From UBA6136 sp044237765 (lineage in GTDB: Bacteria; Pseudomonadota; Gammaproteobacteria; Methylococcales; Methylococcaceae), in contig JBIIEQ010000007.1 in assembly GCA_044237765.1 (NCBI GenBank), positions 8,094 through 72,093 of the forward strand: DNA of 64,000 bases, read 5' to 3'. The notes beneath the pieces were generated by a model. That model ran no database searches, was not told the origin of the DNA, and worked only from the letters and a program-made list of their open reading frames with translations. The stretch's first letter is position 1. Every line of letters begins with the position of its first letter. The translations under genes and the position numbers were made by a program. Shown here in pieces: positions 34,534-42,733 of this stretch.

Positions 34534-37461
34534 TTGTCCGGCCCCCACGACGTTTTCATCTGTCATGACCCGGCATCCGCCGCAACCGTCAAACGGCTGA
34601 CAGCCGCCCTGGCGGCGCGAGGTGTGTCCTGCTTTGCCTATGAAGGAGGCCACGGCAGCGACCTGCACCCCAAACTCGCCACCTCCAAAAGCTTTCTCGT
34701 TTGGGCCTCAGAGGGTTTCTTCCGGTCGCGGGCCTGTCAGACCCATCTAGCCATGGCCTGGATCGCTCGTCAGCAAGAGGCTGCCTCAGCTCCAGAGCGG
34801 ATTCTGGTCGTGAACGCCGAAACCGGCCTAAAGCATATCTATCCGCTGCACCTCAGGGATCTCATGATCGCCCCTTCATCGGATCAATCCGATATACTGG
34901 ACATCCCGGCACTGGCGGAAACTCTGGACCAGTTCTGCACACGATTGAACGGAACTCTTGGGGGGCTATACCCGCAAGCACCCGCCGGCTGGATCGAACC
35001 CTATGACACCGTGACGCATAGTCCCGCCCTTTTCGTCGGCAGGGAGCGTGAGTTTTGGGATATTCATGAGGGCCTGACCCACCCATCAAGAGGCGTTCAT
35101 GGGCATTCTGCTTCTTTCATCGTGGTCTCCGGCGCTCCCGGATTGGGCAAATCCACCCTGACCCGGGAATATGCTTTTCGCTTCGGTGCAGCCTACCCCG
35201 GCGGAATATTTCGCCTTTCGGCACGCGAAGCAACGCCCGCGGCCAGACTCAGGGAACTGGCTGAAAACCCCGCTCTGAAACCTCAACTGCTATCCCTTCT
35301 CCGCCAAATCAGTCCCGACACCCAGCTAGATGAACAGAGCCCCCTTGCCGCATTAATCTCCGGACTGGAGCACATTCTCGACCACGCTGGCCAGCCTTTC
35401 CTCTGGATCGTCGATGACCTCCCCGAAGGGATCAACGGGCCGGTCCTCCAGCAGTGGCTGGCTCCCACCTCTCAAACCCAAAACCCGCCGCTGGGCCGAA
35501 CCATTTTTGTCACCCGCAGCCCACGCTATGACCATCGGGGGGAACCGATCCATCTGCCGATTCTCGATGAAACCGCCGGACTCCTGGCAATCACTCAGGA
35601 CAAGGCACCCGGACGCGGCGAGGAAATGGACGCCGCGATCTGGTTGAGTGATGCGGTAGGCCGACATCCGCGATTCATCGCCATGATGGCCACCCTGGCC
35701 GAAGGACATCGTCGCCATCGCCGGGCTACCTTCAACTGGCTGCTACAGAAACTGGAAAAGAAGAACAAACCCGCCAGCGAATTCAGCCAACACTGGCCCG
35801 GACAGTTTCCTGAATCACGGGAAACTGCCTGCGCTGCACTGATTCTCGAAAGCCTGAGGGCGCTGGGAGGGGCCGGCCGGGACATACTGAGACTGGCCGC
35901 AGAACTGAGCGATGCCCCGCTGCCCCTGGATTTCCTGACCGAATGCCTGGTACTCAGCGGCCTGAGCGCAGACGACCGCAAAGAGGACCTCTTCACCATT
36001 TTCCTCAACGAGCCACAGGAAGTTCCCCTGTCGCCCGACGCCGCACGCATCTATGTCGAAGAGGGCGCCAGGAGCCTGGTGAAGCATGGCCTGGGAACAC
36101 GGACAGATAACGCATTGCAGATCTATGAGTTGGCCGGCAGGGCCATCAATGAGGTGGTGACCGTCTCACCTCGACAGCTCCTGCTGAAAGAGTCCGCGCT
36201 ACAGGCCCTCTACATCATCGCGGAGTCGTGTCATGCCAGCCGGGATTGGAGCCGCCTTGACGCACTGGCGGCTCACGGAAGAAAACTGACCGAGGATCTG
36301 CGCGACCGTCCGATAGAAGCCGACGACAGCGCGGCAGAGGTCACCGGCCGCATTCGTCTGGCTCTCCACCTTGCCGACCTGGACCTCATGCAAGGCGCGC
36401 GCAAACGCGCCATGCAATGGTATAGGGCTGCCAGTGCCTACCTGGTCAGAGCCATGGCAATCGATCCGCAGAATGGCGCACGGCAACGGGACTTTGCCCG
36501 CACTCAGGAGCAGTTGGGTGACCTGCTGGTGGAACAGAAGGATCCCTCATCGGCGCTGGATCATTACCGTAAAAGCCTGGGGATGCGCACCTTCATCGCC
36601 AAACAGGAAACCCTGGGACAGGATCGCCTGCGCGATCCACTGCGACTGAATATCAAGATCGGAAGCCTGCAAAAGGAACTGGGTGACATGGAGGGCGCCC
36701 TGCAGAGCCAGCAAGCCGTTCATGGACTGATCGGCAAACTCCTCCACCTTGCGCCGGAAGACAGCTCGCTGGAATTCGATCTGGCCACCAGCCACGCCGA
36801 TCTGGCGGAACTGAATATCGCACTGAAGAACAGCGAAACGGCCATGACCCAGCTGGAGCATGCCCTCGCCCATTTCGAGAAACTGGCCGAGGCCCACCAC
36901 GAGCAGGTGCGGTTCACGCGGGCACCGGCCGCCATCCACAATCGTATCGGCGACATGCTGCGCGCCAAGGATGACCTCTCCGGGGCACTCAATCGCTACC
37001 GCACCGCACTGGCGATTGCCGACAACACAGCCCACATCCAACCCGACAACCCTGAATGGCAAAGGGATGTCGCACTTTGCCACAACAACCTGGGCGATAC
37101 GCTGAATGGCCTGGACGATCCCGCCGAGGCCGACCATCATTTTCAATGCTTTTTGGTGATCGCCGAAAATCCGGCGCATCAGTCGGCTTTCGATGGCATT
37201 CGCCGCCGCGAAATCGCGACGGTTCTGATCAAACTCGGCCGCGGCCGCGAGTTGGAAAAAAACACCGCTGCTGCCCTTGCCCGATATCAGACTGCTCGCG
37301 GCATTATCGAAAAGTTGGCCATTGAATTTCCGGAAAACAGCCTGCTTCGGGAAGATCTCGGCTGGCTTCGTCACAAGATCGAGCGTTTGACCGAACGACA
37401 CGAGGCCGATCTGCGAAGACTGGCCCGCATTCAGGCCACCGAATCGAAACCAGCCCCTTGA
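34534..37461 (+). CDS. TIR-like / STAND NTPase / TPR protein
   Basis: A 975-residue multidomain protein starting at TTG 34534, with AGGAG at 34520-34524. Residues ~1-140 look like a TIR fold (HDVFICHDPASAATVKRLTA, SFLVWASEGFFRSRACQTHL). Residues ~165-420 are a STAND-type NTPase with FVGRE, Walker A SGAPGLGKST (199-208) and Walker B FLWIVDDLPEG (Asp294-295). A helical spacer and about six to eight TPR-like repeats fill 540-960 (for example EQLGDLLVEQKDPSSALDHY and NRIGDMLRAKDDLSGALNRY). At the position where NAD-cleaving TIR domains have Glu (CxxEL) this has His71 (CQTHL). The layout matches bacterial TIR-NLR-like sensors, but the effector may be inactive or only a scaffold. Confidence 0.8.
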   Translation: MSGPHDVFICHDPASAATVKRLTAALAARGVSCFAYEGGHGSDLHPKLATSKSFLVWASEGFFRSRACQTHLAMAWIARQQEAASAPERILVVNAETGLKHIYPLHLRDLMIAPSSDQSDILDIPALAETLDQFCTRLNGTLGGLYPQAPAGWIEPYDTVTHSPALFVGREREFWDIHEGLTHPSRGVHGHSASFIVVSGAPGLGKSTLTREYAFRFGAAYPGGIFRLSAREATPAARLRELAENPALKPQLLSLLRQISPDTQLDEQSPLAALISGLEHILDHAGQPFLWIVDDLPEGINGPVLQQWLAPTSQTQNPPLGRTIFVTRSPRYDHRGEPIHLPILDETAGLLAITQDKAPGRGEEMDAAIWLSDAVGRHPRFIAMMATLAEGHRRHRRATFNWLLQKLEKKNKPASEFSQHWPGQFPESRETACAALILESLRALGGAGRDILRLAAELSDAPLPLDFLTECLVLSGLSADDRKEDLFTIFLNEPQEVPLSPDAARIYVEEGARSLVKHGLGTRTDNALQIYELAGRAINEVVTVSPRQLLLKESALQALYIIAESCHASRDWSRLDALAAHGRKLTEDLRDRPIEADDSAAEVTGRIRLALHLADLDLMQGARKRAMQWYRAASAYLVRAMAIDPQNGARQRDFARTQEQLGDLLVEQKDPSSALDHYRKSLGMRTFIAKQETLGQDRLRDPLRLNIKIGSLQKELGDMEGALQSQQAVHGLIGKLLHLAPEDSSLEFDLATSHADLAELNIALKNSETAMTQLEHALAHFEKLAEAHHEQVRFTRAPAAIHNRIGDMLRAKDDLSGALNRYRTALAIADNTAHIQPDNPEWQRDVALCHNNLGDTLNGLDDPAEADHHFQCFLVIAENPAHQSAFDGIRRREIATVLIKLGRGRELEKNTAAALARYQTARGIIEKLAIEFPENSLLREDLGWLRHKIERLTERHEADLRRLARIQATESKPAP

Positions 37462-37473
37462 AAACCGGTCTGA

Positions 37474-37503
37474 TTGTCATCGCTGACGGCTTTTAAGGAT
37501 AAT
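37474..37503 (+). promoter_or_regulatory. Sigma-70-type promoter of argS
   Basis: TTGTCA (37474-37479) and GATAAT (37498-37503) with an 18-bp spacer, 39 bp before the argS ATG, in the 80-bp gap after the TIR/STAND gene. Both boxes match the consensus at five of six positions or nearly so. Confidence 0.5.
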
Positions 37504-37541
37504 AGCCGACCGACTCACCCTCCCCGCCGAACCCCCTTCGA

Positions 37542-39302
37542 ATGAAAAAACGTCTGGAAGAATTACTGCAGGACGCCGTCGCCATCCTCAAAAGCAATGG
37601 GGATCTGCCCACTGAATTGGAACCTGAATGCCTGATTGAAAGGGCCCGCGACGCCCAGCATGGCGATTTCGCCACCAATCTGGCCATGACGTTGGCCAAG
37701 CCGGCCCGCAGCAACCCGAGGGCGCTTGCGGAAAAAATCATCGCCGCCCTGCCAGCGGACCCCGCCGTCATCAGGGTCAAGATCGCCGGCCCTGGCTTCA
37801 TCAATTTCTTTATCGACCCGCAGGCGCAGTTCGGCATCATTCGGGACATTCATGAGGCCGCCCATGAGTTCGGCAAGAGCCACAGCGGTGCCGGCCAGCG
37901 GGTGCAGGTGGAATTCGTCTCCGCCAACCCGACCGGCCCGCTGCATGTCGGTCATGGCCGCGGTGCGGCCTATGGCGCGGTGGTTTCCAACCTGCTGGCG
38001 GCGATCGGTTGTGAGGTGCATCGCGAGTATTACGTGAATGATGCCGGCCGGCAGATGGACATCCTCGCCGCCAGCGTGTGGCTGCGTTATCTGGAGGAAT
38101 GCGGCGAGAGTCTGGTGTTTCCCAGCAATGGCTATCGCGGCGAGTACGTGCGCGCCATTGCCTTCGACCTGCACAAGGCCCAGAGCGAACGCCTGCGTCG
38201 GCCGGCGGCCGAGGTTTTCGCCGGCATCCCCGCCGACGAGCCGCAGGGCGGCGACAAGGAACTGCATATCGACGCGCTGGTGGCCCGGGCCAAGGAGTTG
38301 CTTGGCCCGGCTGACTATCGTTTGGTGTTCGACGCCGGCCTCAACGATATCCTCGCCGACATCCGCCAGGATCTGGAGGAGTTCGGCGTCCACTACGAGG
38401 AGTGGTTTTCCGAGCGCAGCCTGACTGACTCCGGCGCCGTGCAGCGTTCACTCGACACGCTGCAGACGGCCGGATACCTGTATCAGCAGGGCGGCGCCAC
38501 CTGGTTCGCTTCGACCCGCCTCGGCGACGAAAAAGACCGCGTGGTGGTGCGCGAGAACGGCCAGATGACCTATTTCGCCTCCGACATCGCCTACCACATG
38601 CAAAAGCTGGAGCGCGGCTTTGATCGCATCATCAATATCTGGGGCGCCGACCATCACGGCTACATTCCCCGGGTAAAGGCGGCCATCGAGGCGCTGGGCG
38701 GCGAGCGGGACAAGCTGGACGTGCTGCTGGTGCAGTTCGCCGTGCTTTATCGCGGCGAGGAAAAGGTGCAGATGTCTACCCGCTCCGGCGAGTTCGTCAC
38801 CTTGCGCCAGTTGCGCAACGAGGTCGGCAAGGACGCGGCCCGCTTCTTCTACGTCATGCGCAAGTCCGACCAGCACATGGACTTCGACCTCAAGCTGGCC
38901 ACCTCGCGCACCAACGAGAACCCAGTCTATTACGTGCAGTACGCCCACGCCCGGGTGTGCAGCGTGTTCCGCCAACTCGATGAGAAGGGCCTGCCGCGCA
39001 ACCTCCCGAACGGCATGGGGCACCTGAGCCGGTTGACCGAACCGCACGAGAACGCCCTGGTGACCACGCTGGCGCGCTATCCGGAGGTGGTCGAGCAGTC
39101 CGCAATGCAACATGCGCCGCATCATCTGATTCATTACCTGCGCGAGCTGGCCGCCGAACTGCATGGCTATTACAACTCGCACCAGTTCCTGGTCGAGGAT
39201 GCCGATCTGCGCGACGCCCGCCTGAACCTGATCGCAGCGGTGCGGCAGGTCATTGCCAACGGGCTGGCGCTGCTCGATGTTTCAGCACCGGAATCGATGT
39301 AA
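37542..39302 (+). CDS. argS: Arginyl-tRNA synthetase
   Basis: Charges tRNA-Arg; cytoplasmic class I synthetase of 586 residues. The N-terminal Add-1 tRNA-binding domain is followed by VEFVSANPTGPLHVGHGRGA with the HIGH-equivalent HVGH near residue 132. The KMSKS-equivalent MSTRSGEF lies near residue 410, and the anticodon-binding helical domain ends in the ALLDVSAPESM tail. The gene seems to use more C/G in third positions from about 37900 than the preceding STAND gene. The SPOR-domain gene follows after 4 bp. Confidence 0.96.
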   Translation: MKKRLEELLQDAVAILKSNGDLPTELEPECLIERARDAQHGDFATNLAMTLAKPARSNPRALAEKIIAALPADPAVIRVKIAGPGFINFFIDPQAQFGIIRDIHEAAHEFGKSHSGAGQRVQVEFVSANPTGPLHVGHGRGAAYGAVVSNLLAAIGCEVHREYYVNDAGRQMDILAASVWLRYLEECGESLVFPSNGYRGEYVRAIAFDLHKAQSERLRRPAAEVFAGIPADEPQGGDKELHIDALVARAKELLGPADYRLVFDAGLNDILADIRQDLEEFGVHYEEWFSERSLTDSGAVQRSLDTLQTAGYLYQQGGATWFASTRLGDEKDRVVVRENGQMTYFASDIAYHMQKLERGFDRIINIWGADHHGYIPRVKAAIEALGGERDKLDVLLVQFAVLYRGEEKVQMSTRSGEFVTLRQLRNEVGKDAARFFYVMRKSDQHMDFDLKLATSRTNENPVYYVQYAHARVCSVFRQLDEKGLPRNLPNGMGHLSRLTEPHENALVTTLARYPEVVEQSAMQHAPHHLIHYLRELAAELHGYYNSHQFLVEDADLRDARLNLIAAVRQVIANGLALLDVSAPESM

Positions 39303-39306
39303 TCCC

Positions 39307-39852
39307 ATGTCGAAAGATCTGAAGCATCGTGTCCCGGGTTTTCAGCAAAAGAAGAAAACCAAACTCGCCTTTCCCCGGCTAGGATGGGTACTTTTGGCGG
39401 TGGCGGCCCTCGCCGGCCTGGCCGCGATGATTCTCCCGCGATACCTGCCGATGTCGCCCCAAAGCAGCCCCTCGCCGCCCGCCTTGCCGGTTGCCTCAAT
39501 GCCGGAACCGCAATTCAGCTTTTTCAAGCTACTCCCGGACAGCGAAAGGAAGATTCCGGAAAGCGAGATCAACAGCGAGAAGCGGGAGGTCCGTCTTGGA
39601 AAAACACCCGTCGCGGGCCAGTATTTCCTTCAGCTGGGCGCCTTCAGGAGTCAGGAGCAGGCCGAGGCCTTGAAGGCCCGACTGGAAGAGTTCGCGAAAC
39701 TCAAACCCCGTCTGGAACAGATCAAGCTGGAATATGCCAGCTGGTACCGGGTCAAGCTTGGACCTTACCAAACCATCCCCGACGCCAATCAGGTCCGGCT
39801 GTTTCTGCGAGACAGGAAGATCGACAGCATCATGCAGGCGCCGGCAAACTGA
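39307..39852 (+). CDS. SPOR-domain inner-membrane protein
   Basis: A 181-residue bitopic protein. The start at 39307 lies just after argS; a longer frame to 39253 overlaps argS. A basic N-terminus (KDLKHRVPGFQQKKKTK) precedes one membrane helix (LGWVLLAVAALAGLAAMIL), a Pro-rich linker and a C-terminal SPOR domain (~105-181: QYFLQLGAFRSQEQAEALKA, YRVKLGPYQTIPDANQVRLF), which binds denuded septal peptidoglycan. argS followed by a SPOR (FtsN-like) gene is common in gammaproteobacteria, so it may act in cell division. Confidence 0.88.
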   Translation: MSKDLKHRVPGFQQKKKTKLAFPRLGWVLLAVAALAGLAAMILPRYLPMSPQSSPSPPALPVASMPEPQFSFFKLLPDSERKIPESEINSEKREVRLGKTPVAGQYFLQLGAFRSQEQAEALKARLEEFAKLKPRLEQIKLEYASWYRVKLGPYQTIPDANQVRLFLRDRKIDSIMQAPAN

Positions 39853-39896
39853 CCCGATCCTGACTATCCGACCCCGGCCACTCAATCGAAAACACC

Positions 39897-40292
39897 ATGA
39901 GAATACTTCACACCATGATCCGGGTAGGCAATCTGGATCGCTCCATTGCCTTTTACACCGAAGTGCTGGGTATGCGCCTCTTGCGCCAGCACGATTACCC
40001 GGAAGGCAAGTTCACCTTGGCGTTCGTCGGCTATCAGGACGAAAAGGACGGCGCAGTGATCGAATTGACCCACAACTGGGACACCGATCATTACGACCTT
40101 GGCAGCGGCTTCGGCCATATTGCGATTGAAGTCGACGATGCCGCCCGAGCCTGTGAACTAACCCGCCAGCGCGGCGGAAGCATCCTGCGTGAAGCCGGGC
40201 CGATGAAACATGGCTCGACCATCATTGCCTTCATAGCCGACCCGGATGGCTACAAGATCGAGTTCATCCAGAAGGGCAGCGGGACGCATTGA
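39897..40292 (+). CDS. gloA: Lactoylglutathione lyase (glyoxalase I)
   Basis: Isomerises the hemithioacetal of methylglyoxal and glutathione to S-lactoylglutathione. The 131-residue protein has the four metal ligands of the E. coli enzyme at the same positions: His5, Glu56, His74 and Glu122 (ILHTMIRVGNLDRSI, AVIELTHNW, GFGHIAIEV, YKIEFIQ). The length suggests the Ni/Co-activated bacterial class. It stands between the SPOR and Sua5 genes on the same strand. Confidence 0.95.
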   Translation: MRILHTMIRVGNLDRSIAFYTEVLGMRLLRQHDYPEGKFTLAFVGYQDEKDGAVIELTHNWDTDHYDLGSGFGHIAIEVDDAARACELTRQRGGSILREAGPMKHGSTIIAFIADPDGYKIEFIQKGSGTH

Positions 40293-40317
40293 CCTTCGGC
40301 CGACTTAAAGCCCTGAG

Positions 40318-41289
40318 ATGCCCATTACCACCGATATTGCCCTGGCCGTCGAGCGGCTTCGCCAGGGCGGCGTGGTGGCCTTTCCGACCGAAACCGTCTA
40401 TGGCCTTGGCGCGGATGCCAGCAACCCTGACGCGGTGCAACGGATATTTGCCATCAAGGGTCGGCCCACCAGCCATCCGTTGATCGTCCATATCGGCGAC
40501 GCCGATAGGATGGCGGAATGGGCAAGGGAGATCCCCCCCGCCGCCAAACGACTGGCCGATCGTTTCTGGCCCGGTCCGCTCACGTTGATACTCAAGCGCG
40601 GGAAGGCACCGCTGGAGGTGACCGGCGGGCAGGACAGTGTCGGTCTCCGCATGCCCGATCACCCGGTAGCGCTGGCCTTGCTCCGCGGCTTTGGCGGAGG
40701 CATCGCGGCCCCCTCGGCCAATCGTTTCGGCCGGGTCAGTCCGACCCGCGCCGACCACGTCCACGACGAATTCGGCGAGTCGGTCGATCTGATCCTGGAA
40801 GGGGGTGACTGCACGGTTGGCCTGGAATCCACCATCCTCAGCCTGCTGGACGAACAGCCACGGTTGCTCAGGCCAGGGGCGATTGCCATCGCCGAGCTGG
40901 AAGCCGCCATCGGCATGCCTATTCTCGGCCCCCAGGAGCGTGGCGATATCCGCGCACCCGGCTTGCTCGAATCCCATTACGCACCCGATACGCGACTGCT
41001 TCCCCGTCCTCCGGAAGAGCTGGCGGCGACTGTCCTTGAATTGACGGAAACGGGTCTGCGTGTGGCCGTGATGGCCCGCACCGTCTCCGCGGCCGATCTG
41101 CCCGCCGGGACAAATCTGCTGACCATGCCGATTGAACCGGCGGACTATGGGCGGGCACTCTATGCCAGTCTGCGCCGCCTGGACGATGGGGACTTCGATA
41201 TCATCGTGATCGAGCAGCCGCCGTCCACAGAAGCCTGGCGAGCAGTGAACGACCGGCTGGGAAGGGCCAGTCATGGCGCATCCAGCTAA
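40318..41289 (+). CDS. L-threonylcarbamoyladenylate synthase (Sua5 type)
   Basis: Makes threonylcarbamoyl-AMP from threonine, bicarbonate and ATP for t6A37 tRNA modification. The 323-residue protein has the YrdC domain (VVAFPTETVYGLGADASNPD, FAIKGRPTSHPLIVHI, FWPGPLTLILKR, VGLRMPDHPVA, IAAPSANRFGRVSPT, GLESTILSL) and a C-terminal Sua5 domain (RAPGLLESHYAPDTRLL), so it is the long two-domain form rather than short TsaC. It follows gloA after 25 bp and precedes murF by 36 bp. Confidence 0.93.
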   Translation: MPITTDIALAVERLRQGGVVAFPTETVYGLGADASNPDAVQRIFAIKGRPTSHPLIVHIGDADRMAEWAREIPPAAKRLADRFWPGPLTLILKRGKAPLEVTGGQDSVGLRMPDHPVALALLRGFGGGIAAPSANRFGRVSPTRADHVHDEFGESVDLILEGGDCTVGLESTILSLLDEQPRLLRPGAIAIAELEAAIGMPILGPQERGDIRAPGLLESHYAPDTRLLPRPPEELAATVLELTETGLRVAVMARTVSAADLPAGTNLLTMPIEPADYGRALYASLRRLDDGDFDIIVIEQPPSTEAWRAVNDRLGRASHGASS

Positions 41290-41325
41290 ATCCCTCAGAT
41301 TACCTCAGTTATCCGAGACCACATC

Positions 41326-42675
41326 ATGATGACCCTAGGCGAACTCGCCGACCTGATTCCCGACGCCAAACTGATCGGCGATGCCGCCGTCGTTTTCAAG
41401 GATGTCAGCACCGACACCCGCAACCTGCCGCCGCACTGCCTGTTCTTCTGCCTGAAGGGCGAGCGTTTCGACGCCCATGACTTCGCCGACCAGGCCGTGG
41501 CCGGCGGCGCCGTGGCGCTGGTGGTCGACCGCCGGCTGGACCTCGACGTGCCCCAGGTGGTGGTCCCGGACGCCCGCCTGGCGCTGGGTTCGGCAGCGGC
41601 CGGCTGGCGGGCGCGCTTCAATATTCCGGTGATCGCCGTCACCGGCAGCAATGGCAAGACCACCGTCACCCAGATGCTGGCCACCATCCTGGCCACGGCG
41701 GCGGGCGAGGACGGCCGGCTGGCGACACGCGGCAATCTCAACAACGACATCGGCCTGCCGCTGACGCTGTTTCGCCTGCGCCCCGAGCATCGCTATGCCG
41801 TGGTCGAGCTGGGTATGAATCATCCCGGCGAGATTGCCTATCTGGCCAGCATCGCCCAGCCGACCGTCGCCCTGGTCAACAACGCCCAGCGCGAGCATCA
41901 GGAATTCATGGGCACGGTCGAGGCCACCGCCCACGAGAACGGCGCGTCCATCGCGGCGCTGCCCGCCAGCGGTGTCGCCGTATTTCCGGACGATGACGAC
42001 TGCGCGGACATATGGCGCCGATTGGCCGCCGACCGTCGCTGCCTCGATTTCGGCTTCCGCCAGCCGGTAGCGGTCGGCGCCCGGTTCGAGTCGATTCCCG
42101 GCGGCCTCAAGCTCGGTCTGGACACAACCAAGGGGTCGATCGAATGCCGCCTGCACCTGGTCGGCGCCCACAATGCCCATAACGCGGCCGCCGCCGCCAG
42201 CGCCGCCCTGGCCGCCGGCATCGCGCCCGACATCATCCGGCGGGGGCTGGAAGCCTTCACTCCGGTCAGCGGCCGCGGCGTCATCCGTCAGGCACGGGCC
42301 GGCGCGACCGTTATCGACGACACCTACAATGCCAATCCCGATTCGGTTCGCGCCGCCATCGAACTTCTGGCCGCGCTCGAAGGTCCCCGCGTGCTGGTGC
42401 TGGGCGACATGGGCGAGGTCGGCGAGCAGGGTCCGGAATTTCACGCCGAGATCGGCGGCTATGCCCGCGAACAGGGCTTGCATGCGCTGCTGGCGCTGGG
42501 CGAACTGACCCGCGAGGCAGTCTCCGCCTTCAGCGATCCGGCCGGCCGGCATTTCAGCGACATCGACGCGCTCATCGACCAAGCCCACCAACTGGCCGGG
42601 CCCGGCGCGACTCTGCTGGTCAAGGGGTCGCGCTTCATGAAGATGGAGCGGGTGGTGCAGGCGCTGTGCGACTGA
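41326..42675 (+). CDS. murF: UDP-N-acetylmuramoyl-tripeptide--D-alanyl-D-alanine ligase MurF
   Basis: Adds D-Ala-D-Ala to UDP-MurNAc-tripeptide in the last cytoplasmic step of peptidoglycan precursor synthesis. The 449-residue protein has an N-terminal UDP-binding domain (STDTRNLPPHCLFFCLKGER), the ATP loop VTGSNGKTTVTQML near residue 107, ELGMNHPGEI, AHNAHNAAAAASAALA and TVIDDTYNANPDSV. It is placed alone here, away from any dcw cluster genes such as murE or mraY. GC use is high, similar to selO downstream. Confidence 0.95.
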   Translation: MMTLGELADLIPDAKLIGDAAVVFKDVSTDTRNLPPHCLFFCLKGERFDAHDFADQAVAGGAVALVVDRRLDLDVPQVVVPDARLALGSAAAGWRARFNIPVIAVTGSNGKTTVTQMLATILATAAGEDGRLATRGNLNNDIGLPLTLFRLRPEHRYAVVELGMNHPGEIAYLASIAQPTVALVNNAQREHQEFMGTVEATAHENGASIAALPASGVAVFPDDDDCADIWRRLAADRRCLDFGFRQPVAVGARFESIPGGLKLGLDTTKGSIECRLHLVGAHNAHNAAAAASAALAAGIAPDIIRRGLEAFTPVSGRGVIRQARAGATVIDDTYNANPDSVRAAIELLAALEGPRVLVLGDMGEVGEQGPEFHAEIGGYAREQGLHALLALGELTREAVSAFSDPAGRHFSDIDALIDQAHQLAGPGATLLVKGSRFMKMERVVQALCD

Positions 42676-42733
42676 ACCGTAGACCCACGATTCGACCCCG
42701 GTAACCCGACTCGGCCATACGGACCCCAACGCC

